The notes: generated by a model not told the origin, from the letters alone. Numbered from the stretch's first letter, positions 1 to 6,965 are shown. The stretch: 8,283 nucleotides of DNA from an uncultured Methylococcaceae bacterium (GCA_903939355.1 CAJAHC010000494.1:1-8283), one strand, 5' to 3'. Translations and numbers: made by a program.

Positions 1-107
1 AAGTAACTATTCTATACCAAGTGCACAAAAAGTTACGCTGTCATATGGTGATACTATTTTCGTGCCCAGACTATTGAAGAACAAAATTCATATAAACTTT
101 ATTTATG

Positions 108-923
108 TCAATCTGCTGTTCGATATCGCAATACTCTTGCTTTTAAATAATTAAATGTATTTGCGAACCCTTTAAGCACCAAAGGAGCGCCGCCGATAGC
201 TACGGCATCAACCAAGCAATACCAGGTAGCCACACCGCTAGGAGGGTTGCCTTGTGGCAATCCTAAAACTGGATCAATCGCAGCCCATTTCCATGTTCCC
301 ACCGCAGTACCTATTAACTCCAACCAAGTGGTAATAAAGAAAGCTGCAAGATAAACCATAGGCGATCGACCTTTAAATAAATAAACCAAGAACACACAAA
401 ATAATAAGGCACCCACAGCATCACCTTGCTGCGCAAAGCCACTGATTCCCCAAAGCGACCATAAACCACAAACCATTATCACCAATGTTGAAATTTCTCG
501 GGCATATCTTAAAAATAATCCTGAACGAGCCAAGGCAACCGCTGTTAAATAGACCATACCATGACCCGGCGGCACATAAGCCGGAACATTACTAAATCGA
601 TAGGTGTATCCACCCATAAAAGGAGAAGCAAAATGTTCCCCAATAGTCGCAAAAATAACGGCAATGACAACCTGCATTCTTACTTCTCTATTTTCACCCA
701 GCAACAAACCAATCAGAAATACCCAACCGCTTACACCTAACGCATTTTGTTTTTCTATACTGGCATTGGCATCGCTGATTAAACAGATAGCTACGCACAA
801 AAAAGTAAACGTTGCTATAAAATAATCGCGTTTTTTATGAGGATACGCAATATTACTCAGTGGAAAATGGCTTAGGATAAATAACTCACTGCATTTTGCT
901 TTTAAAAAATTAATTTCTATCAT
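108..923 (-). CDS. Polytopic membrane protein of unknown function (271 aa)
   Basis: I do not recognise a named family. The product is an integral inner-membrane protein with about seven to eight hydrophobic stretches, roughly at residues 34-50, 62-76, 83-95, 118-133, 143-160, 168-183, 188-208 and 233-250. Polar, possibly functional motifs sit between them: IGEHFASP (94-101), GGYTYRF (104-110), VPAYVPPGHG (113-122), TTWLELIG (198-205) and QGNPPSGVATWY (224-235). A Glu, a His and several Pro/Gly within or near membrane segments suggest an enzyme or transporter rather than a simple anchor. The layout loosely recalls carotenoid-hydratase-like membrane proteins, but I would not assign that. The N-terminal 33 residues are polar and may be cytoplasmic. 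The start lies 22 nt downstream of the yqaA-like stop, so the two genes are probably cotranscribed, although the ribosome binding site is poor. Confidence 0.8.
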   Translation of the reverse strand: MIEINFLKAKCSELFILSHFPLSNIAYPHKKRDYFIATFTFLCVAICLISDANASIEKQNALGVSGWVFLIGLLLGENREVRMQVVIAVIFATIGEHFASPFMGGYTYRFSNVPAYVPPGHGMVYLTAVALARSGLFLRYAREISTLVIMVCGLWSLWGISGFAQQGDAVGALLFCVFLVYLFKGRSPMVYLAAFFITTWLELIGTAVGTWKWAAIDPVLGLPQGNPPSGVATWYCLVDAVAIGGAPLVLKGFANTFNYLKARVLRYRTAD

Positions 924-945
924 TTACTAAGGCTACGTCCAATAC

Positions 946-1371
946 TCATATAAACATCCATGCTATTACAGCATATCGACCCAGTTTTCCTGCCAAAATA
1001 ACTAAACAAGCTGGCAATAATGGGAGCTTTAACCACCCCCCCGCAAAACATAAAGCGTCACCCACCAGAGGTAACCATGAAAAAAACAATACCCAGACGC
1101 CCCTTTTTCTTACTATCTTCAGAGCATTTTGTTTCTTTTCCGACAAAAGGCTCGCTAGTGGAAATTTTTTCGCCGCAAACATTCCTAAACCCCATGTTGT
1201 CATGGCACCCAAAGTATTTCCTATAGCCGCTACGATAACGAGGTTTTGAACTTGAAAATGCCCCTGTGAAACCATGTAAGCTAAAACCGCCTCAGAGCCC
1301 CCGGGAGCAACGGTCGATGATATAAATGCGCTTAAAAACAATCCCCAGATACTCGTCAACGTTTCTTGCAT
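946..1371 (-). CDS. yqaA: YqaA family inner-membrane protein (SNARE-associated/DedA-like)
   Basis: The 141-residue length matches E. coli YqaA, a small relative of the DedA/VTT membrane proteins whose exact substrate is not established. Family landmarks are visible in order: a first hydrophobic segment ending in APGGSEAVL (22-30), GNTLGAMTTWGLG (51-63), a short basic loop at 78-91, the strongly conserved SWLPLVGDALCFAGGWL (98-114), and a last helix with GKLGRYAVIAW (128-138). Gly/Pro-rich re-entrant-type segments are typical of the superfamily, in which DedA proteins are linked to lipid carrier translocation and membrane homeostasis. Assigning such a role here is inference. The start is preceded by a GAGA element about 8 nt upstream. 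The U-tract of the preceding gene's terminator ends only 11 nt before the start codon, so expression probably depends on read-through or on a promoter I could not locate. Confidence 0.85.
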   Translation of the reverse strand: MQETLTSIWGLFLSAFISSTVAPGGSEAVLAYMVSQGHFQVQNLVIVAAIGNTLGAMTTWGLGMFAAKKFPLASLLSEKKQNALKIVRKRGVWVLFFSWLPLVGDALCFAGGWLKLPLLPACLVILAGKLGRYAVIAWMFI

Positions 1372-1382
1372 TTATTTATCTC

Positions 1383-1418
1383 AAAAAAAAGCCTTGCGAT
1401 CAAAGAACGCAAGGCTTT
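1383..1418 (-). terminator. Rho-independent terminator of the cupredoxin gene
   Basis: Positions 1388-1398 and 1408-1418 form a perfect 11-bp stem with a GCCTTGCG core around a 9-nt loop (1399-1407). On the minus strand the stem is followed directly by eight T residues (complement of 1383-1390, partly shared with the stem base). This is a textbook intrinsic terminator 21 nt past the stop of the cupredoxin gene. On the plus strand the trailing TTTAAATTT is weaker and no plus-strand gene needs it. Confidence 0.9.
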
Positions 1419-1438
1419 AAATTTACCAACATTTATTT

Positions 1439-2332
1439 TTAAGGCAATATCTTGTTTTTCTTAGTATTGAAGAGTTTAATCAATCGTGAGAATGGACTCA
1501 CCAAAATTCCAACCATTTTTTTTAAAAAATCAATACTGTGCGCAATTGCCTCTGCCGCCGTCATTCCTTTAAATGTTCGCCCCAGTAATGGTGCAGCAAG
1601 TAAACCTATGGCTAAACCAATCACTGTGATACCCGAAAAAATCGAGCCCTCTTGCTTTACAACTTTTCCAGCGGCGGGACTTACCGATGCAACAACAGGT
1701 GTACTCTTAGCATCAATTTCTGCTTTAGCGGCTAATTCAGGCAAGGTTGCATTATAATCATCAGCTTCTATATAAGCTGTTACACCGGGAATACTAGGCA
1801 AGTCACCATCACCATCACCGACTTTCAACTGCGCTTTCATTCCCTTTTCCATATGTTGGGCAATATCGCAATGCACTAGATAGGTCTTATCGCCAGGAGG
1901 CAAAATCAACGTTCCTGAAATTTTTGAAGGGCCTGATGCTTCCAAATGAAACATCCCCTTTGGGTATAAGTACTTAGGTAATCCATGCATCATCCATTGA
2001 TGCCGTATATTATCTTCATTAATAAAATGAACAGTTAATTTGGTACATGGTTTAAATTTAAATTCTTGTGTATCAAAAGCAAACATTCTCCCGGGAAATT
2101 TTTCAGCATATTTGTGACCGGCATGCACGGTAACTTCCTTAGTTTCGGATATGCTTTTGCAACCTCCCGGCAAGGTATCGGCATTCTGTCCCATAACCAT
2201 GCCACCTGCCATATCCATCAAATGGCCATCACCATGATCCATAAGCATACTGTCATGATCCTCATATTCCAGAGCAGCTAAAGGCCCAGAAAAGAGAACA
2301 CTCAGTAACGCAATCGATAATAACTTAACCAT
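1439..2332 (-). CDS. Secreted, membrane-anchored cupredoxin-like copper protein (297 aa)
   Basis: A cleavable-looking signal peptide (residues 1-20, KLLSIALLSVLFSGPLAA) is followed by a segment rich in Met, His and Asp (about 24-47), a typical low-affinity copper-binding composition. The cupredoxin domain covers about 62-172. It has a candidate N-terminal ligand in RHQWMMHGLP (H111 or H116) and a C-terminal ligand loop C155-x4-H160-x4-M165, the pattern of a type-1 copper site. C58 and C96 could form a disulfide. A flexible Ala/Lys-rich linker leads to a membrane helix at about 231-250 and a second amphipathic or hydrophobic stretch at about 268-288. The domain is therefore probably held on the periplasmic face of the inner membrane. 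An AGAGGA Shine-Dalgarno (2341-2346) supports the start. It lies 181 nt behind another putative copper protein in the same orientation. Likely role: electron transfer or copper delivery. The partner is unknown. Confidence 0.85.
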   Translation of the reverse strand: MVKLLSIALLSVLFSGPLAALEYEDHDSMLMDHGDGHLMDMAGGMVMGQNADTLPGGCKSISETKEVTVHAGHKYAEKFPGRMFAFDTQEFKFKPCTKLTVHFINEDNIRHQWMMHGLPKYLYPKGMFHLEASGPSKISGTLILPPGDKTYLVHCDIAQHMEKGMKAQLKVGDGDGDLPSIPGVTAYIEADDYNATLPELAAKAEIDAKSTPVVASVSPAAGKVVKQEGSIFSGITVIGLAIGLLAAPLLGRTFKGMTAAEAIAHSIDFLKKMVGILVSPFSRLIKLFNTKKNKILP

Positions 2333-2451
2333 TATTCATTTCCTCTTTTACGCGACAAAATTAATGCTTTTTTCAATCAATTATCAGTAATTTCAAAACT
2401 TAAATCATCTAGCCGCTTAGACTTGACAATCCTCTTATTTAAGTTTTCTCC

Positions 2452-2485
2452 CTAAGCATCAAAAATCACGATTTTAGATGCTTAG
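2452..2485. repeat. Long near-perfect inverted repeat between the two copper-protein genes
   Basis: CTAAGCATC (2452-2460) pairs with GATGCTTAG (2477-2485). After one A/A mismatch, the inner arms AAAATC (2462-2467) and GATTTT (2470-2475) continue the symmetry almost to the centre. The hairpin starts 28 nt past the stop of the 204-residue gene. No T-tract follows on either strand (GGGAGAAAAC on the minus strand), so it is a poor intrinsic terminator. It may act as an mRNA 3'-end stabiliser, a processing site or an operator. Confidence 0.7.
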
Positions 2486-2513
2486 TAGCGAATACCTAAT
2501 TTAATTGATTTAA

Positions 2514-3128
2514 TTAGCTTTTAATTTTTCCAATTACTTCATCAACTTTTCTTTTCACGCCTGCATTTGACAAATACAAAACATATAATCCTGCAAATGC
2601 AAAAAATGCATAAAGTAATAAACTACTTTTACTTGCTGACGGTGCACCACCTACTTTAAAGCCCATATGCACATCTAATCTTTCGCCTTGAGTACGATTT
2701 TCCGTATCAGTTGGATCAGGCACTAAAGTAATATGGATCAAATATTGACCTGATTCAGGCAAGCCATTTGGCAGTTCTAAATTAACAGACCCTTTTTTAT
2801 GTTTTGCACTTGGCAAGAAAAACACACGCGTGCCTTCTGGCTCTTTGGTCACTTCAAACTCAATTAACATGTTTCTATATTTCATGTCCTGGTAATCAAA
2901 AACCAGTTGAGTTAATGTATTCATACCTGGCAGTTTGCCACAAAATTCTTCAGCTGGAAATGCACTTGGTTGATAGGCGGTATAATGAATCCAATGAGTT
3001 GGTTGTAACTCAAACTTACATTGATCAGTATCAGTACCTGCCGCACCACCATGCGCCCATAAAGACGCAGAAAACAACAATCCCAAAAGTCCCAGGAAAC
3101 CCCTTCTTATTAGTTGTACTCTATTCAT
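2514..3128 (-). CDS. Periplasmic, C-terminally anchored protein resembling PmoD/AmoD copper proteins (204 aa)
   Basis: Seen in the sequence: an N-terminal signal peptide (about 1-25, with RR at 8-9, a Leu/Gly core and cleavage after LWA), a mature N-terminus beginning HGG, a soluble beta-rich domain (about 35-158), and one C-terminal membrane helix (about 169-187) followed by a basic tail. The soluble domain has exactly two cysteines, C37 and C63, and nearby methionines M69, M82 and M87. Known of the family: PmoD of methanotrophs and AmoD of ammonia oxidisers have this signal, cupredoxin-like domain and C-terminal helix layout, and PmoD forms a CuA-type site at a homodimer interface using Cys and Met ligands. 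Assignment here is inference from layout and ligand set, because no pmo or amo genes are in view. The gene precedes a cupredoxin gene on the same strand. AGGAAGG (3133-3139) is a good ribosome binding site and fixes the start. Confidence 0.75.
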   Translation of the reverse strand: MNRVQLIRRGFLGLLGLLFSASLWAHGGAAGTDTDQCKFELQPTHWIHYTAYQPSAFPAEEFCGKLPGMNTLTQLVFDYQDMKYRNMLIEFEVTKEPEGTRVFFLPSAKHKKGSVNLELPNGLPESGQYLIHITLVPDPTDTENRTQGERLDVHMGFKVGGAPSASKSSLLLYAFFAFAGLYVLYLSNAGVKRKVDEVIGKIKS

Positions 3129-3180
3129 AACACCTTCCTGTTTTTATACATAAATTATTATATGAATTATTTTAATGCTC

Positions 3181-3186
3181 ATTATA
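3181..3186 (-). promoter_or_regulatory. Candidate -10 element for the copper-protein genes
   Basis: The minus strand reads TATAAT here, a perfect -10 hexamer, 52 nt before the start codon at 3128. The -35 region at 17-18 nt spacing (about 3204-3210) is only TTATTT or TTTATT, so strength may depend on an activator. A second TATAAT occurs on the same strand at 3156-3161 in this very AT-rich leader, so which one is used cannot be decided by eye. Confidence 0.4.
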
Positions 3187-3336
3187 AGTTTGATTCCATC
3201 AAAAAATAAACCGCATTTGCTATATATTCAATCCATAGCACCCCTAGCATACCACTTTATCTAAATAAAGAAATAGCTAAGAAAGCAATCTAAAATAGGT
3301 ATTGAAAAAGAAAATAGTAATGCGCTCATTGTCCTA

Positions 3337-3365
3337 TTGCTATCCAACCTTACTTTTCGTAGACT
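3337..3365 (+). promoter_or_regulatory. Candidate sigma70-type promoter of pgi
   Basis: TTGCTA (3337-3342) and TAGACT (3360-3365) are separated by 17 nt, each matching four of six consensus positions. They would start transcription about 25-30 nt before the pgi start codon. The 270-nt stretch between 3129 and 3398 is the divergent promoter region for pgi and the copper-protein genes and contains no gene that I can support. Confidence 0.4.
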
Positions 3366-3398
3366 TAAGCTAATTTATTTTAAACGGAGCCAAAAAAC

Positions 3399-5042
3399 AT
3401 GTCATTATTGACTACATCAAAAGCATGGACTGCCTTACAAAGCCATTACAACCAATCCAAAAATGATTCTCTAAGAGATGCTTTTAAAAAAGATCCCAAT
3501 CGGTTTAATAAATTATCAATCAATTTTAATGAGATACTTTTTGATTATTCTAAAAATAGAATAACAGAAGATACTTTACCTTTATTAATAGATCTGGCTA
3601 ACCATGCTGAACTAGGCGAAAAAATTAAAGCCATGTTTACCGGTGAGAAAATTAACACCACAGAACATCGCGCTGTACTTCACACTGCTTTGCGCAACAG
3701 AAGCAACCATCCAATTTATGTTGACGGTCAAGATGTCATGCCTGAAATTAACCGGGTTTTGGCAAAAATGCGTACCTTCTGCGCAACTGTTCGCTCAGGC
3801 CAATGGAAAGGATATACCGGAAAAGCAATTACTGATGTTGTTAATATTGGAATTGGCGGTTCCGGATTAGGCCCGAAGATGGTTTCAATGGCCTTAACAC
3901 CTTATAGCTCAGCCACATTAAAAGTACATTACGTCTCAAATATTGATCAAACCAATATTGTTGAAGTATTAAAATCTTTATCCCCAGAAACCACCCTTTT
4001 CATCATCGCATCCAAAGTATTCAATACCCAAGAAACCATGATGAATGCAGAATCTGCCAGAAACTGGTTGCTTTCCAGCGCTAAAGATCCAATGGTTATT
4101 GCCAAACATTTTGTAGCTATTTCTACAAATTCGAAAAATGTTGCCGAATTTGGCATAGATACCAACAATATGTTTGAATTTTGGGATTGGGTCGGCGGAC
4201 GCTATTCACTTTGGTCAGCAGTCGGCTTATCCATTGCTTTATATATTGGCATGGATAATTTTGAGGAACTTTTACTAGGCGCCTACGAGGCTGACTTACA
4301 TTTCTTCAATACACCATTCAAAGAAAACATCCCTGTCATTATGGCCCTACTTGGCATTTGGTATAACAACTTTTTTGATGCCGATTCCCACGCCTTATTA
4401 CCTTATGATCAATCAATGCGTTATTTCGCAGATTACTTTCAACAAGGCGACATGGAAAGCAATGGTAAAACTACTGACCTACAGGGTAACAAAGTCGACT
4501 ACAACACCGGCCCGATCATTTGGGGGCAACCAGGTACAAACGGACAACATGCTTTTTTCCAATCAATACACCAAGGTAGCAAACTTATACCCTGTGATTT
4601 TTTAGCGGCTGCAAACAGTCACTACAAACTACCTGGACATCACGATATTTTAATCTCAAATTTCCTTGCTCAACCTGAAGCTCTAATGAACGGCTTGACG
4701 GCAGAAGAAGTTAAAAAGAAACTACCACCCTCCGAGCATGCGGATGAAGTGCTTGTGGCCTCCAAGGTATTTGAAGGCAATAAACCATCAAACTCTTTCC
4801 TTTTTAATAAAATGACACCAAAAACCTTAGGCTCATTATTGGCTTTTTACGAACACAAAATATTTGTTCAAGGCATCATTTGGAATATAAACTCATTTGA
4901 TCAAATGGGGGTTGAGTTAGGAAAACTATTAGCTAAAGTTATTTTAGCAGAACTTAAGAATAACGAATTCATTACTAGTCATGATAGTTCAACAAATGCT
5001 CTCATTAATAGGTATAAAGAACTTAGGGAACCCTTAATGTAA
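3399..5042 (+). CDS. pgi: Glucose-6-phosphate isomerase
   Basis: Cytoplasmic enzyme interconverting glucose 6-phosphate and fructose 6-phosphate at the entry of glycolysis and in gluconeogenesis. The 547-residue length equals that of the long bacterial/animal type. Both PGI signatures are present: [14 protein letters not shown] from residue 263, and [18 protein letters not shown] ending at K509. Catalytic residues can be placed as E353 (in MESNGK), H384 (in NGQH), R268 and K509. S155, S205, R268, E353 and H384 all keep a constant offset of four from the rabbit enzyme numbering. Two positions next to the sugar-phosphate site deviate from the usual form: IGGSGLGP (residues 151-158) where GGSDLGP is common, and SKVFNTQET (205-213) where SKTFTTQET is common. 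The start has GGAG (3386-3389) nine nt upstream. The gene is transcribed alone, convergent with tadA. Confidence 0.98.
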   Translation: MSLLTTSKAWTALQSHYNQSKNDSLRDAFKKDPNRFNKLSINFNEILFDYSKNRITEDTLPLLIDLANHAELGEKIKAMFTGEKINTTEHRAVLHTALRNRSNHPIYVDGQDVMPEINRVLAKMRTFCATVRSGQWKGYTGKAITDVVNIGIGGSGLGPKMVSMALTPYSSATLKVHYVSNIDQTNIVEVLKSLSPETTLFIIASKVFNTQETMMNAESARNWLLSSAKDPMVIAKHFVAISTNSKNVAEFGIDTNNMFEFWDWVGGRYSLWSAVGLSIALYIGMDNFEELLLGAYEADLHFFNTPFKENIPVIMALLGIWYNNFFDADSHALLPYDQSMRYFADYFQQGDMESNGKTTDLQGNKVDYNTGPIIWGQPGTNGQHAFFQSIHQGSKLIPCDFLAAANSHYKLPGHHDILISNFLAQPEALMNGLTAEEVKKKLPPSEHADEVLVASKVFEGNKPSNSFLFNKMTPKTLGSLLAFYEHKIFVQGIIWNINSFDQMGVELGKLLAKVILAELKNNEFITSHDSSTNALINRYKELREPLM

Positions 5043-5073
5043 CTCAATACTCTCATGATGCTTTTATTATTGA

Positions 5074-5100
5074 CCTAGCAATGCTGAAATCATCGCTAGG
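5074..5100. terminator. Hairpin between convergent pgi and tadA, possible bidirectional terminator
   Basis: CCTAGC (5074-5079) pairs with GCTAGG (5095-5100), and ATG (5081-5083) pairs with CAT (5091-5093) after one mismatch, closing on a 7-nt loop. It begins 32 nt after the pgi stop and abuts the tadA stop at 5101. Neither side has a real T-tract, so intrinsic termination would be weak. The position between two convergent 3' ends is the main argument. Confidence 0.45.
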
Positions 5101-5562
5101 TTAACGCCTGACTCGAAAAAAGCGTCTTAATAACTCCGAACATTCCATCTCTAAAACCCCCCCATCCCAACTGATTTGATGATTTAAGAAGCTTGCATCG
5201 CCAAGACCTAAGGCATTACAAACTGCACCTCTTTTAGAATCAAATGCACCAAAAACCAAACGCTTTACTCTAGCGTGGCTAATAGCTCCCATACACATTA
5301 CACAGGGCTCTAAAGTTACATATAGCGTGGTTTCAGAAAGCCGGTAATTTTCCAGCACCAAGCCAGCTTTCCTTAACGCCAGCATCTCAGCATGTGCAGT
5401 AGGATCGTGCATTGCAATAGAAGCATTCCAACCTTCGGCAATACATTGATCGTCTTTAACAATTACTGCCCCAACGGGCACCTCACCATGCTCTTCAGCC
5501 CTTTGAGCCAACCTAAAAGCATAGCGCATCCATACCTCATCTTTAGTTGGAGTTATTATCAT
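5101..5562 (-). CDS. tadA: tRNA-specific adenosine deaminase TadA
   Basis: Deaminates adenosine 34 to inosine in the anticodon of tRNA-Arg(ACG), which lets one tRNA read several CGN codons. It is a cytoplasmic homodimer and essential in most bacteria. The zinc-dependent deaminase motifs are intact: HAE at 57-59 (H57 zinc ligand, E59 proton shuttle) and PCVMC at 86-90 (C87 and C90 zinc ligands). The surrounding blocks EVPVGAVIV (27-35), GWNASIAMHDPTAHAE (44-59) and ENYRL (71-75) are typical of TadA rather than of cytidine or guanine deaminases. At 153 residues it is slightly shorter than E. coli TadA and lacks its Lys-rich tail. The start at 5562 is preferred over Met12 because the WMRYA segment (11-15) matches WMRHA in the E. 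coli protein, although the ribosome binding site is weak and a GAGG lies ahead of Met12. Confidence 0.96.
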   Translation of the reverse strand: MIITPTKDEVWMRYAFRLAQRAEEHGEVPVGAVIVKDDQCIAEGWNASIAMHDPTAHAEMLALRKAGLVLENYRLSETTLYVTLEPCVMCMGAISHARVKRLVFGAFDSKRGAVCNALGLGDASFLNHQISWDGGVLEMECSELLRRFFRVRR

Positions 5563-5613
5563 CCATTAGCCGTATAGTTAATATCACTTAAAATTAAAAA
5601 AATTGAAGCGATT

Positions 5614-5622
5614 ATTATAACA
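5614..5622 (-). promoter_or_regulatory. Extended -10 promoter candidate for tadA
   Basis: The minus strand reads TGTTATAAT, an extended -10 (TGnTATAAT) with a perfect hexamer, 51 nt upstream of the tadA start. The corresponding -35 position (5637-5642, CAAGAT) is poor, as is usual for extended -10 promoters. A TTGACA on the same strand at 5662-5667 is too far upstream (42 nt) to pair with it. Confidence 0.5.
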
Positions 5623-5700
5623 TTTTTAACCTATAGATCTTGACTCGCTAAGCCACAAATATGTCAACTTATTAAATTAGACAATATACCCTAACCATCG

Positions 5701-6219
5701 CTAGGAATAATATTGGGCTATAACATTACCCTGCTCTGATGCTAATTTATTCAATCGACATGCTTCATCGAAATTTTTTTCAACACCTTGGCCGTAACGA
5801 TACATTCTGCCAAAATTGTATTGTGCTTCCGCATTGCCTTGTTCTGCTGCCAGTTGATACCACTTAACGGCCTCTTTATAATCTTGGGCAACTCCATGCC
5901 CATAACGATAAATCCTACCTAGATTATATTGCGCCTCTGAATTACCTTGCTCTGCCGCCAACCTAAACCACTTAATTGCTTCTTTATAATTTTGTGTAAC
6001 ACCTTGACCTCGGTAATACATAACACCCAGATTACTCTGCCTAACTACATTGCCTAGCTCTGCTGCCAACTTATACCAATTAATGATATCTTTGTAATCC
6101 TGAACAACAATATCTTCATCTAGGGAAGATATACCATCAAAATTACCAAGCCTACTTTCATCTTCTCCCCCCTTCGTTAGTTCATCGTAACTAAACCCTT
6201 CTTTGCATTCTAGTGACAT
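5701..6219 (-). CDS. Sel1-like repeat protein (172 aa)
   Basis: Three complete Sel1-like repeats of 36 residues are seen at about 58-93, 94-129 and 130-165, each with LGxxYxxGxGV, a D/N-Y/F-xEA helix start and an AAEQGN-type end (ASEQGN in the last). Half a unit precedes them (40-57). A fourth begins at 166 but stops after IAQYYS. Sel1 repeats are TPR-like alpha-solenoid units that bind other proteins, and no catalytic activity is implied. The N-terminal 40 residues are acidic and polar with no signal peptide or membrane helix, so the product is probably cytoplasmic, or exported by a system that needs no N-terminal signal. Stopping inside a repeat suggests a 3' truncation or a natural short cap. 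A strong GAGGAG (6225-6230) five nt before the ATG fixes the start. Partner unknown. It lies 138 nt upstream of tadA on the same strand. Confidence 0.88.
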   Translation of the reverse strand: MSLECKEGFSYDELTKGGEDESRLGNFDGISSLDEDIVVQDYKDIINWYKLAAELGNVVRQSNLGVMYYRGQGVTQNYKEAIKWFRLAAEQGNSEAQYNLGRIYRYGHGVAQDYKEAVKWYQLAAEQGNAEAQYNFGRMYRYGQGVEKNFDEACRLNKLASEQGNVIAQYYS

Positions 6220-6610
6220 TTTAGCTCCTCATAATTATTTCATAAGTGACACAACTTAAGATTTATTACTCAAACTTAATCTTTAAGTCTTAAGGTAATA
6301 CTAAAAAACCGGAATATTACTAATAATCTTATCGACTAAACATTATTACGAATTAGTTTGTTCAATCATTTTAATTGCCAGACTAATCTCATTTTTTACT
6401 TTAATTTTTTCATACCTAACAATATCAAAATACAATTTGAAAACCATATTCATTTGAATTTCCAAGCTTTGATATTGCAGTTACTAAAGTGTAGAACAAA
6501 TCCACTAGTTTACTATTGTGGCAGGAATATATTCGATTGCAGTTTGGAAATACTGTTAATGGCAGAAGCTATGCACCTACGATCTCATTAACAACATCGT
6601 AAGTATAATT

Positions 6611-6745
6611 ATGTATCCATATCTAATAAATACCGATAATGCGGCAATGGAAAGCTCAAGTCATGATTTTAAAATCAAAGCTGTTCATGCTAAAACGATT
6701 TTTGACCCTTTGAGTCGTCAAGCATCAGATGTTCAATTATATTGA
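6611..6745 (+). CDS. Possible small protein or gene remnant (44 aa), low support
   Basis: The frame starts MYPYLINTDNAAMES and ends SDVQLY before TGA. Its composition (balanced charges, few homopolymers, Ser/Asp/Lys/Ala mix) looks more protein-like than the surrounding AT-rich spacer. The frame is open upstream to 6560, but without another ATG. There is no good Shine-Dalgarno before the ATG and I recognise no family. It could be a tail of a decayed gene or a chance frame. Confidence 0.2.
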   Translation: MYPYLINTDNAAMESSSHDFKIKAVHAKTIFDPLSRQASDVQLY

Positions 6746-6852
6746 GGTGTTTAAAGGCTTGAATATAAAACACTTTTCATAATTCAATACTCACAAACAT
6801 TTAATTGAGATAAAATCACAACAACAGTAAAGTTTATTAGAACAGTATATGG

Positions 6853-6873
6853 AGTAGGAACCTTCTTCCTACT
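6853..6873 (+). other. Perfect 8-bp hairpin in the intergenic region
   Basis: AGTAGGAA (6853-6860) and TTCCTACT (6866-6873) pair perfectly around a 5-nt CCTTC loop, followed by TTGTATT. It resembles a weak terminator, but no supported gene ends just upstream. The nearest upstream frame ends at 6745. A promoter-like pair, TTGAGA (6805-6810) and TAAAGT (6828-6833) with 17-nt spacing, lies just before it, so the hairpin may instead sit at the 5' end of a leader RNA running into the TPR gene. Confidence 0.4.
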
Positions 6874-6965
6874 TTGTATTATCATGGTATGCTGAAAATA
6901 ATTAATCTTAATTTAAAACATACACCCTATTGGTTATCCCAACTTAAAAATTAAAATTAGTCCCA

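Noticed and set aside
2..151. Plus-strand frame open from the window edge, possibly the end of a gene
   Set aside because: It is only about 49 codons, overlaps the convergent membrane-protein gene by 44 bases and has no recognisable motif. It cannot be separated from a chance frame.
2423..2428. Perfect TTGACA -35 element on the plus strand
   Set aside because: No -10 element follows at 16-18 nt, and no plus-strand gene starts until 3399.
3131..3140. GGAAGG-type string upstream of the PmoD-like gene, resembling half of a CueR copper-regulator box
   Set aside because: No dyad partner is present at the required spacing, and the string sits exactly where the Shine-Dalgarno should be.
4519..4550. 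Pgi has [10 protein letters not shown] where WGEPGTNGQH is usual, which looked like loss of the catalytic glutamate
   Set aside because: By spacing, the catalytic pair is E353 in MESNGK and H384 in NGQH, 31 residues apart as in the E. coli enzyme (355 and 386). The changed Glu is not the catalytic base.
5527..5529. Alternative TadA start at Met12 with GAGG upstream
   Set aside because: Residues just before Met12 and the WMRYA block align with the E. coli N-terminus, so the longer form is preferred, though not proven.
5720..6080. Tandem 108-bp DNA repeats
   Set aside because: They are the coding units of the Sel1 repeats (36 residues each) and need no separate explanation.
6358..6591. Plus-strand 77-codon frame in the intergenic region
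   Set aside because: Its composition mirrors the AT-rich spacer, there is no ribosome binding site, and no motif is recognised.
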